NCBI RefSeq assembly: GCF_964204645.1 | Contig: NC_134033.1 | Coordinates: forward strand, 1,981,631 to 2,045,630 | Origin: Tubulanus polymorphus | Lineage: Eukaryota > Nemertea > Palaeonemertea > Tubulaniformes > Tubulanidae | DNA length: 64,000 nt | Reading direction: 5' to 3' | Shown here: piece after piece, positions 45,403 through 57,300 of the stretch | How the letters are laid out: every line of letters begins with the position of its first letter | Numbering within the stretch: the first letter of the stretch is position 1 | Made by a program: the position numbers and the translations under genes | Notes under the pieces: model-generated | Told to the model about the DNA's origin: nothing | The model's database searches: none | The model's input: the letters and a program-made list of their open reading frames with translations, nothing else

Positions 45403-46597
45403 AATAAAATCATATACTTTTAAGTTGATGATTAAATGAATATTGTCATGGTAACAATGTAGTTTTACATTGTCAACTCCTTTTTTTGAACTACAGACCC
45501 CAGACATTTGCTGAAAAGTTGGTTCGAGTCGCCGCATTTTGCACTCGCTCAAAAAAAATGCTGAACGACAGATTTTCTATGATACGAAAAAAAAAAATCA
45601 CAAATTACTTTCGTGTATTATTCCTAAAAACTGCGGAGAAGTCGGAAAAATGTCGGAAAATTTCCTGTGAATATATCGCGATGATTTCAGATGAAAAATA
45701 TATTTTAGCTTTTGTAAATGTAAGTATGACTTACAAAATTACGTTGGCTTTTTATTCAGCGTTTAAAAACGCGCAAATATTTTACTGAAAATAGAATCGA
45801 TTTCTAACCCAGAACTCCTTATCGTCCTGTCCTTTTTTTCCTTCACGGAGGAGAACACGCTTCCAAGAGGTGGCGCTTTTCAGCTTTAAAAATAATCCAT
45901 CCACATCGACGAGAATTTCAAGAATTCTTTATCCTTCGGTTTATTATAACTGTTTGTAAGAAATACCAGAATTAAACACTTTAAAGTACTTACACAGTCA
46001 CACATTGTCGGAGGTCGGCTTCGCAAACAGGAAAAATTATCCATTTCTCATTTGAAAGATAGTTTACGATTCTCCAGAACTGCTAGCTTTTTTAGAGACT
46101 AAATGCGAAAAACAAAACAGTTCCAGAATTCACCAACACGGCATTTCAGAGTCAACTGGTGACTATATTCGAACACAAATTTGTATGTTTTCCAGTCTCG
46201 ATTCGACTCAAACAATCCGCAATGGGATACGTTTAATAATTCCACAGTAAAGCGGTAGTCATTTGAGGACTTCAACTAAACACCAATTTGACCATTTTTC
46301 AGTCCAGATTCGACTCCATCAACCATCCACAGAACTCGCAGGTCAATCGCAATGAGACGTGTTCATTAATTCCACATATGATCAAAATGGATGGAGAGTC
46401 ATTCGATGAACACAAATTTCATAGTTTTTTCAGTCCGGAGTCGACTCAATCGCGTTGAGACGTGTTCATTAATTCACAGTAGCAAAATAGATGGAGAGTC
46501 ATTCGATGACTTCATCTGAACACAAATTTCATAGTTTTTTAGTCCGCAGTCGACTCCATATATGAGAATTTTACAGGTATACGTAATTCTGACACTG
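45403..46597. other. Convergent 3' region between the AADAC-like gene and MED11
   Basis: No coding exon was seen. Minus-strand AATAAA at 45940-45945 could end MED11. From about 46180 to 46560 there are degenerate direct repeats (GGAGAGTCATTCGATGA, CACAAATTTCATAGTTTTTT, CCGCAGTCGACTCC) that would lie in the MED11 3' UTR. Confidence 0.5.
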
Positions 46598-47900
46598 CTA
46601 TAATAATCCAGCTAGAGTTTGAGCTGGTTGTTGTTGTTGTTGTTGTTGAGAGGCGACCGTCTGCTGAGATGAAACACCCGTCTGCTGAGCTGTAACCCCT
46701 ATCTGCTGGGATTGCTGCTGCTGCGATTGTTGCTGTAATTGCTGCTGCTGCTGCTGTTGTTGCTGCGGTTGCGATTGTTGCTGTTGTCTCAAACGCAGCA
46801 GTTCGTGTTCGTTTTTTATCCGTTCCAGTTCGGTCAGACGACTTTTAACGTGTTCCAAACGATGGAACGCCATCTGCAGGTCTTTTTGCGCCGCGTAACT
46901 CGAACCCTCGTGAGGCTGACCTTCAAATTCGAGAAAACTTCATTATTAATTCGATTTTCAAATTGTCTTGCAGTGTTTCAAAATTTTACCACCTTTTAAC
47001 ACTGAACCTAAGTTAAAGTGGGGTGTTTTGGGGTGATAACTTAAATCCCTTTTACAAACTCCGTGAATCAGCGGTGAATGGAAAACATTTCTTGGTTCAA
47101 ATGTTACAATCTATTCATTTTTCATGAACCATGTATTCGATCAAATAACAACTACGCCTAAGACCTGAATTCAATGAGTTTTTCAGATTTTTGGCAAAAT
47201 TTGTCAAATTCCGAGTTTTCCCTGATTTTTTTTTTTGCTGATTCCCTGAGATTTCCAGGTTTCCGGGGTGACGACCAGAGACCCTCAGCGGGTCAGGCAA
47301 TATGGTACCAAGTGGTATGGCTACCAAGTGGAAAGCATTCTAGAAGATAAAAACATTTTCTCTATTTAGGTGAAGATTTACCAGTTGAGAATTGCGTAAG
47401 ATAGTTGATCTGATTCGTTAGACCTTTCTCGACGCTTTCCAACGTTTTCAGGAAATTGTGCGTGTGATTTTCGACTCCTTTCTGACTCGGTTTGTCCTTC
47501 GACATTTCCGTCATTGCTTGACCTGAAAAAAATTCAAAAAAAAATTTGATTTATTGTATTAAAAAAAATACATTTTCTGCTAAAAATTTCTATTATCCGA
47601 ATGAATTTAATTAATTTTCCATGATTTTAGAGCCGGTAAGTTATCCACCAGGAGGTGCTGCCCCCTGTTCGACGAAAGAGGCATTACACTCAAAATTTTA
47701 CAATTTATCGTTGATTTTGACGCCTTTATGAAATTCAAATTTTGAATTCTAAACCGTTCAACGGATTTCGAAAGTTTAACGTAAGCTATGGTGGATTTAG
47801 ACGTACCTGCATACTGCAGCGCGTTAGCAATGTCCCTTTCAATGTTGTCAAGTTGAACTATTCGTTCACTGGAGGCCGCCATATTAGATTCATGAGTCAT
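46598..47900 (-). CDS. MED11: Mediator complex subunit 11 with a Gln-rich C-terminal tail
   Basis: Minus-strand exons 47900-47807, 47522-47382 and 46920-46598 join in phase to 185 codons plus stop. The N-terminal helix RIVQLDNIERDIANALQYAG and the later INYLTQFSTGQPHEGSSY match the MED11 family, which is usually about 117 residues in vertebrates. After the conserved core, at about residue 130, come more than 50 residues rich in Gln, with mixed CAG/CAA codons and interspersed QTGVSSQQTVASQ. MED11 pairs with MED22 in the Mediator head module and helps recruit TFIIH, acting in the nucleus. A second ATG at codon 7 in a better context (AATATGGCG) could be the true start. Divergently arranged with ACADVL. 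Confidence 0.93.
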
Positions 47901-48361
47901 AGCGAGGCGGAACGCGATAGGTTTGGGATTCCGCCTTATGCAGGGAATCCCTCTTGCTAGACCTGCCTAATGAACTACCAAATCATTTGCCGAAACGTTG
48001 TTCTGTCAAACACAAACATTGTACGGTATTATCGCATGATTTAGAAGGTATTTATTTATTCAGGTTTAAAATTGCTTACATCTTCAAATAAAAAGTATCT
48101 TTTTATTAGAAAAGCTGAATTAAAAGATAAAATCTATGCGGTTTGGCGTCTTTTCGGCTAGTCACATTCTGGTTCATAGGTTTCGCCCGTTTTGTAGGGT
48201 GAACTCGACGCGGACCGGAATCCCGAATCGTGCCTCTAACTGTGACGTCATAATCTAATTAGGTAACTGGGTCATCCCTCACACACACACTCGCTCGTAG
48301 TTACGCAAGTCGGACATATACAACCAGTTAATCGCCGTTTGCGCCCGAATTATCATCGAAA
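47901..48361. promoter_or_regulatory. Divergent MED11/ACADVL promoter with consensus CRE
   Basis: The two start codons are 461 bp apart, head to head. The palindromic cAMP-response element TGACGTCA is at 48243-48250, about 110 bp before the ACADVL ATG. No TATA box was seen close to either gene. Either direction could be driven by CREB/ATF factors (inference). Confidence 0.6.
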
Positions 48362-51300
48362 ATGTTCCGAATCTCGACTTTGAAACACGTCTGGAATAAA
48401 GCGGCGCCGATTAGAACCGCTCAGAGGTAAAATAAACCCGAATATCTCGTCCGTGAGCGACTTGAAGCGATAGATTTTGTAGTCTGTGCCCAAATCGTTC
48501 GAAGCATACTTACGTAATACGAAAATCTACTCCGAAATGTTGACTAATTTTAAATCGTCAAACATCTTTCATTAACATCAGTTAACCGGTCTCCAGGTAG
48601 AATCGAAGACAAAATAGGGTGTGATTAATTAGGACGTACCTATTATACCAATTAATTACACTAATTAGTAGTAGGCCTAATTGGACTGGTAATTATGATT
48701 AGGTCAGAATAGAAATAGAGAAGTAATTATGTCAGGGTTTGTTTTGAAGGTTTTATGCCGTGGCAGCTGCAACAACGCCTCAACCACAGAAACAAACAGA
48801 ATCTAGGAAACCCAATGCTCCTAAGGTAAAAATAAAAGCTCAAATTGAAAATCCAATATGTTAGATTTTTTCTATTATGTAAAACACCATCTGCTTATTC
48901 ATATCGATACAATGTTGCTGTGTGTTGATTTTCCAGGAGTCGAAATCATTCGCGCTGAATCTGTTCCGCGGACAAGTGAAAACGGATCAGATCTTTCCAT
49001 TCCCGGAAGGTAGGCATCGTAACAGCGGTAGCATCAGACCTGTTCCGTCAGTTCTCTGTGGAAAGCCAGATCAGGCCATGACTTAAGACCAACTTAGTTT
49101 TGTGCCCAATCTAACAATTTAATCACACGTTTATATTATTGAAATATAACAATAATTCCTCATTGGTCTTGATCTTGATCCAATTTCACAGGGGTTGTAT
49201 AGGGTCAAATATTGAAGATAAACTTATCTTCGATATTAGAATAACCTGTTCCGACTGTTCTCTGTGGAGATCTGATTTTAAGCAGTGGAAATCAATGAAT
49301 TGTTTAAGTCAAACTTAACCTCTGCCAGGAGGATAAGCCAGATCAGGTCATGATTTAACACCAAGTTAGTTTTGTGCCCAATCTAACAATTTATGTCCAG
49401 ATTAGAAATATATTAACAATAAGACCTCTTTGGACTTGCGAGTCAAGTGGGATCTTAGATTCGATTTCATAGAGGTTGGTTTTTACCATCCGAGTTCAGG
49501 GCGTCAAATATATTGAAGATGACATTATCTTAACTCTAATTAGCCTCATATATCCTATCATATCAGGTTTAGGAACTGACGGGCCAGCTCAATACCGGGT
49601 AGGCCTTTCTCCTGATCGAAGCGCTCTTCAAAAATTTGCTAACCTTCAAACTAAACATTGCAGTTAGGCCGAAAAAAATTGATACCTTGTTTCTCCGCTC
49701 TGCTGAGCTTAAATGTTGACCCGGCCGGCCGCCTATCTACCCTATACATTACTTTTTTTTAAATCGTGATCAATTTCACCATAACAGACATAGAAATGAA
49801 CTGTTTATAAATTTTATCATATTTTACAAAAATGACCCGGTCGCTGCGGAGAAACAAGGTATCATTTTTGTTTAGCCTTAGTGGGTGGATCGAGTATTGG
49901 GGTGGTAAGATCATTATACGCTACTCCAGTCGTGCAACAAATTCGCGATATCTGACATATGATCTGTCGTATATCTGTCAATTCAGCTACTTAGTAAAAA
50001 AAAATAACGGACATAATACTAGTTAGTTTTATGCCAGGAGTGAATTCGCAACGCCTAAAATTTGTCTTTTCATAACTTGTTTTTTTTTTCTCTAATTTTC
50101 AGTGTTGAATTCTGAACAGAAGGACATGCTTCAAATGTTAGTCGACCCAGTGGCGAAATTTTTCGAGGTCAGTCACGATCGTCGGTGTCCGGATTTTCGG
50201 ACTTATCGCTTTATAAAGATTTCTACTTAGTAAAGATGTCCTTGTACTTAAGACTTTGGACTTACACTATCCTGTGATTAAATAACTTAATAAGTCATTA
50301 TTAAATCACGTTCGACGGATAATACTAGAACAAAATGCGCGAGATTCTTAGAATAGATTTTTATCATGCCCGACTAGACCTTAATGGGCCTATATTTTTA
50401 TAGACAATTTGAGTAGGCCTTAGTGCAGTTTTAATTCTCTGAATTAATGAAAAGATAATAAGGTTTGGTGATAACGATAATTAAACATTATGCAAGATCA
50501 AATAGATTTATTATTCAGAAACAACGAATGATTTAAGCGTTTGATTAGTTACTTAAAAAACATCCCATTTAGAATTTTAATTTTGAATATGAAAAAAATT
50601 TTTAATTTTTATTTTTTATTTTTTTATTCAATTTCTATTTCAGGAAGTTAATGATCCGGCTAAGAACGACGCGGCTGCAGAAATTGAGGCGCACACGTTG
50701 CAGGGTCTGAAAGAGATGGGAGCGTTTGGGCTGCAGGTTCCTCAGGAACTCAGTAAGTTTTCCGTAGCAATTTCTTTCTATAAAGTCTTATTTTAACCGA
50801 TCGCGTGACAATTACTTCCGGGAATGGTTAAAACATTGAAAATAAACCGCTTTTGACTCCTAGTAAACTAGCGAAATTGTTTCCATGTGAACTCAGTAAG
50901 TTTCCGCAGCAATCGCTATCTATGATTAATTAAAGCTAAATTTTAGTTGATTTCTGACTGAAATAAAGTCCCATTTTAGCCAATCGTGTGATAATTTGTT
51001 CCTGGAGTTGTTAAAACATTGAAAAAGAAATGACTTTTTCTCCTATTCAGACTTAATATTGGTTCTCTTAATTTGGTGATCGCAGTTTTAGTTTGAATTA
51101 GGTTGCATCTGATCCATGAAAAAATCCCCGAAAGAAGGATAAAATATTGATTTCGTTTTCATTTATTAGATGGGTTAGGTTTGACTAATACTCAGTACGC
51201 TCGGCTGGTCGAAATAGTCGGGGCCCACGACCTCGGAATCGGGATCGCTCTTGGGGCGCATCAGGTAACACCTACACCTCAAATTTTCCCCGAAATGTGA

Positions 51301-54300
51301 AAAACAAATTTTTTTTAAAACTGAAGAAACTTTTTTATCATGAAAATTCACGTTTTTTTTTTTTTTCTGTTTTGACAGTCGATCGGATTCAAGGGAATTC
51401 TGTTGTTCGGAACGGACGAACAAAAGCGGAAATATTTACCGAAACTAGCGACCGGTGAGCAGTTCGCCGCGTTCGCGTTGACGGAACCGAGCAGCGGCTC
51501 AGACGCTAGCGTAAGTTTTCATGAAATTTTTTAAAGTAAAATATTTCGGTTTCGGCGACCTCCCTGCAACTCCTTGATTCCTTTAAAACTCCTTCTAAAC
51601 TGAAAATGTTTTTGAAGGTTATTAAAACTCCTTCAATAGTACGATAACCGCACTCAAACGTGGTGAACAGATGATTAGATAAAAAGCCCACTATTTACAA
51701 ATTAACGACAATGATCTCTACTGTGAGATCAAAACGTCGTGTTTTTACATTTTAGATTGTTTCAAATAATAAATTCTCGATTTTAGATTTCTTTTAATTT
51801 GTAAATAGTGGGCTTTTTATCTTATCTTTTAAAAAAACTCCTTCAAGTTTGAGAAATAGGCAATAAGAAATTTTTGTCTATTTCGTAGTTGTACAGTAAA
51901 CTACACTTAAATTGGTACAGTTTGGATCTGTTTTTACCCCATTTGGCAGTTACTGAATTAGAAACTGAGTTTAGGTTGTGTTAAGGATAATCATTTGCTT
52001 ACGAAACCAACTGAATTAACAGTTTACTGAGATAAACACACTAGGCCTATAGTTCCGATTCAGGAGAATTCTGCAGACGCTTCCTCAATCTGAAAATTTT
52101 CGACTTGAAAACTCCTTATTTCCAGGAATGACTGATGCGGAGTTCCCTGCAAAATTTATTTCCCCATGTTTTGACAGTATAAGCCCCATTTCTATTTGGA
52201 AAAAAATAATCATTAAATACTTGGGAAAGGCTTGAGAATTTTGAATTCATATGAATATGTGTAGTTTTAAATAAAATATTTTTTAAAGTACAATCTCTCT
52301 GCTTCGTCGAACTGTGGATTATGTTATTCATGAATTTTTGTGGAGGGATTTGAATTCATGAATATAATTAAGAGACACCAGATTTTGAGTCTAGGATATA
52401 TACTATCAGTACTCGAAATAAGCTGCCATGCTTAATAAAGTGTATAAAGGCAATATATTTTTATCAATCTGCTTGGAACAATAAAATGCTGTAATATTGT
52501 CTATGAAAGTGATTTGAAATGGAATTTAAAATGTAGAACATAGTTGACATAACTGTGCCAGGGGTCGTTGCTTTCAATTCTGGTTAACCAATACCGGAAA
52601 GTGGTGGAGATAATTTAGAAATTTTTAAGAATTCCACCTCGGTGCGGCGCATAAAAGGCACGTACCGGTTTAGTGCGTCCTACACCACAGCGCAGTGTAT
52701 CATTCACTACGTTTGACAGGCGCTGCCATCTTTCAATAGAGATAAAAAGTCTAAAAAATTACTAAAATCATTGCGGTGTACTAGTGAAGTCCATCAACGA
52801 TTTGTACGTCGTACTGCGGTGTAGACGCAATGAAACTCCGTATTTAGACCCACTCAACTCGTGGTATCTCTTATCAGGGTTCTTTTACCACGATAAGGGA
52901 AGAAACTTGGACAAGTTCCCACTAAAGATCTGATCAGGGAGTATTTTGTCTGGGAAATGTCTGGGTATTTGCATACCCTGATCCGTGAGAACCCTTGAGA
53001 TTATCTTAAACATGAATCAAGGAATTTTCGGTTAAAGGTAAAAGTATTAGAGAGTTATGGATTCCTAGAAGAACTCTTTGCAGGGTCCGATCTAAGGAAT
53101 GAAAGCCACTTGCCCGGGGGGGGGGGGGGGGCAAGCATTTCTGAAATTTAGCTTGCCCCTTCAAAAGCTACTTGCCCTACACAGGCAGTCCGATTGGTGA
53201 CACTCTCATCCGTTGTATCGGGTTGGAAAAAAGCATTGTGACGTAAAATTGCACTAGCCCAGGGGACAAGGAATAATGATAAACTACCCCGGTACTTGCC
53301 CTGGTGAGAATATACTTATCCCGGGCAATCGGACAAGTGCTTAGATTGGACCCTGCTTTGTGTGACAAATTTGTTTTTTCCTCCATTTCGATAAGACTGA
53401 AGTATTTTCACCGTATTTTTTGTTGTTTTGCAGTCGATCCGTACTAGAGCCGTTCTGTCGGAAGACGGCAAACATTACGTGTTGAACGGCAGTAAAATCT
53501 GGATCAGTAACGGAGGAATCGCTGAAGTATTCACAGTATTCGCTCAGGTAACAAAAAAACACAGAAATTTAAATGGCACCAGGTTCCAGTTTTATGAAAA
53601 AAAGTTCAACTCGAAGTTTGAATTAAGAGTTACTCTTAATCTTTGCTTCTAGCTGCTATTTTTAGTTAGTGGATGTTTTCAATGACTTCGCCGTTTTTGA
53701 AAGCTTAAACTTTTTAACGAATCTGAACCCAGGGTCACCATTAGTAAACCACAATCCGTTTTGTGACAACAAAAGGCTTGATATGGAGAGAATACCACAA
53801 TGACTTAAGTCCAAAAATGTTTCCCAGAGCTGGTAGTGTTCACTATGTTTCGACTTCATTCTAAAAGTCATCTTCAGGAATACCGAACCTTGTGATAAGT
53901 CTTGAATTTTATACGTCGACGTTTTTCAGACACCGATGAAAGATCCGAAAACCGGCGAAACTAAGGACAAAGTAACGGCTTTCATTGTTGAGCGCGGGTT
54001 CGGTGGAGTGACCAGGTAGGTGTAGGAGATTTTTGATGGGAATTTGATCGGGGAGAGGGGGGCTCGTTGTAAGACAACCAGCTGTACCCGGTCACAGGCT
54101 TTAAAACCAAGCCTAAACCAGATGACACGTCAAGTACAATGCAAGGCCAGAAACTAGACTACAAGGGTTGATGATGGGGTAGCATGGATCTCAATGTGAA
54201 AAAACTTAATTTTTATTTTCAGCGGTCCTCCTGAGAATAAGATGGGCATCAAGTGTTCAAACACGGCCGAAGTCTATTTCGAAGATGCAAAAGTTCCCGT

Positions 54301-57300
54301 CGAAAATATCATAGCGGGTAAATTATATTTAAGTCATGTATCGTATTCTGAAGCTGGATGGTGGCCACACTGACCTGGAAAACCTGGATGGAATCATCTA
54401 AACAAGAAAAAAATCGGGGAAAGTTTGTTTAAAAAAAAACCCTCAAAAACTCCCTAGGGGTAAATCGTCAATCTGTGTAACAACCACCGTAGTAACAATG
54501 AGAAACCATGGTTACAACTGACGAATTTCAAAATATTCCCAGGGACTATTTTTCTTCCACATCTATGAAATCGAGCCCAGGAATTTGGATAATGCGATTG
54601 ACCATACATGATTCATTGAAAAATGAACGAATTGAAACATTTTAAACGACAAAATTTCTCTGATTTACTCTGCGGGAAATTTTTGTAATCACATGAAAAA
54701 AATCAGGGAAAAACTCTGGGAATTGTTGAATGGGCAGAAAGTGGCAGCACCTTGTCTGAACGGTTCGTCAATCAGGACCTAGAACTCTGGGACGGAGTCC
54801 TATATTAGCGTGACGCGGCCCCGGGTTCTGTTACATGCCGAGTTTCAATTGTGTTTTTTATGTTGTATCCTAGGTGAAGGTAATGGTTTTAAAGTAGCGA
54901 TGAATATTCTGAATAACGGAAGGTTTGGAATGGCCGGCGCTCTTTCCGGTACGATGAGAACTTGTATTAAAACAGCGGTAAGCTACGATATTCTAAAATC
55001 TCACGAATCCCCCTATGACATCATTAAGGCTGCCATCTTTTCTAGATGATCTTTTCTAGGTGTTTAGTTTAAATTACTAATTGGTAAATAATGATGTCAT
55101 AGGGAGATTTAAAAGGGCAGCCATATTTTCAAGAAATATCCATAGTTTAAAATCGTGTATTGGTTATTTGATGATGTCATAGGGGGAAAAACAAGTTGAA
55201 ATCGCTAGGCAGAATTTGGTGATGTCATAGAAGGATTAAACAGTGGTGATGTCATAGGGGGATATCTTTTCTGGAATTGTCCAGTTTAAATCACGAGGCA
55301 ATATATGATGATGTCATAGGGGGATTAAACAGTGGTGATGTCATAGGGGGATATCTTTTCTGGAAGTGTCCAGTTAAAATCACGAGGCAATGTGATGATG
55401 TCATAGGGGGATTAAACAGCGGTGATGTCATAGGGGGATATCATTTCTGGAAGTGTCTTTAGTTTGAAATCACTAGTAGGCAATTCGATGATGTCATAGG
55501 GGGATTAAACGGCGGTTTATTGTTATATATATACAGGTTGACCACGCCAGTCAGCGAGTTCAATTCGGACAGAAGATCGATTCCTTCGGCACGATTCAGG
55601 AAAAAATCTCGCGCATGGTTCTCAAACACTACGTTACAGAGGTACGTAATGATACACTAGGTGGCGCTACCGATCACCTATTACACCTATTATACACACC
55701 TATTATAAAAAAATTTTTTTTAAACCAAAAACCTGAAAATTCATATGTGTTATCTCTATTATTATTCTATTCTATGTGTATCTCTGTTTTCTTGTTTTTA
55801 AGTTTTGTAAATTATAAATTTTATTGTACAAATTCTTGTAACCTCTATGTACCAATGTTTGGTTAGAGCGAAATAAATAAACCTAAAACCTAAAACCTAC
55901 AATAGTAAATAGTATATTATGTACATAAGTGTGAGACTAGTTAATTAAGTTTTGTAGCTTTTATTACTGTTTATGTAATTATTGTAAACGCTGTTTTTCC
56001 TCCATATACCATGGAAATGGTTATGGGGTGTAATAAATATTCGTATTCGTACCTGTGCATAGATTTTCTAACCTTGATTCTAACCCGATTCACTTAAACT
56101 TCGCCGAAACATTCCCAATTTGAACACATTCGAAACTTTGACATGGTATTAAAAACTCCAAATTTCCATCGCAATTTTTTTATCAGAAACGGTTTGGATA
56201 TATGCGTAGATCCCTCATTCAGCATAGTACATGTATTTGTACGTATTCTAAATAAGTTTGTTAATGTTTTTGAAATGTTTTCTCTTGATTTGCAAATATT
56301 CGAAAAACAAAAAGATTTTTCCTCTGCGTAAATGCAGGAGAGTAATGAAATAATCTCGTCTATGTCGTTATATTCGGTGAAAAAAAAATTTGATATAATT
56401 TTTTTTTTCTAGTCAATGGCGTACATGTTGTCGGGTAACATGGATCTGGGCGCGACCGATTTCCAAATCGAAGCCGCCATTAGTAAAATCTACGCTTCGG
56501 TGAGTAAGAATTTTTAAAGAATTTCGGAAATCTTTGACGAAATTAGTGATTAGGCTATAATACCTGTGGTCGTCTGCTGTTTGGTTTTCTAGGAAGCCGC
56601 TTGGTTCTGCGCCGACGAAGCTATTCAAGTACTCGGTGGAATGGGTTACATGAAGGTAAAAATTGTCGGGTGTTTAAGCGTTAGGTCAGTGCCACCATTG
56701 ACCTAGAAAACCTGGAAATCGCAGGGAATCAGAAAAGCCAAGAATAAATCACAGAATTTGACTGGAAAAATTTTTTTTAAACCAAAAACCTGAAATTTCA
56801 AGTGTTTCTTTATCAATAAGTGATTCGATGAAAAATGCATGAATTGTAAACATTTTAAGCTTAGAAATTTCTCTGATTCACTCAGGGGGAATTGTATAAT
56901 CACATGGAAAAATCAAGGAAAACTCAGCGGATTTGTGAATTGCCAGAAGGTGGCGCCACCCTGTTGATGTTCTTCCAGTCCCTTAAATCTGGTCTTGAAT
57001 TGCATGTATTTCTTTTTTTCTATTTTCAAGGATTGCAGTTTGGAGCGAGTTATGAGGGATTTGAGAATCTTCCGTATTTTCGAGGGAACCAACGACATTT
57101 TACGTCTGTTCACGGCTCTCACCGGGATACAAGTAAGTTTTCCTACATTAACAGAATCATCGATCGTTTGATTAAAAAACCAGTCAGAAGTAAAACTGCT
57201 TGATAGAAACCAGTCACAAATAAAACTGTTTGATAGAAACCAGTCAGAAGTAAAACTGTTTGATAGAAACCAGTCACAAGTAAAACTGCTTGATAAAAAC

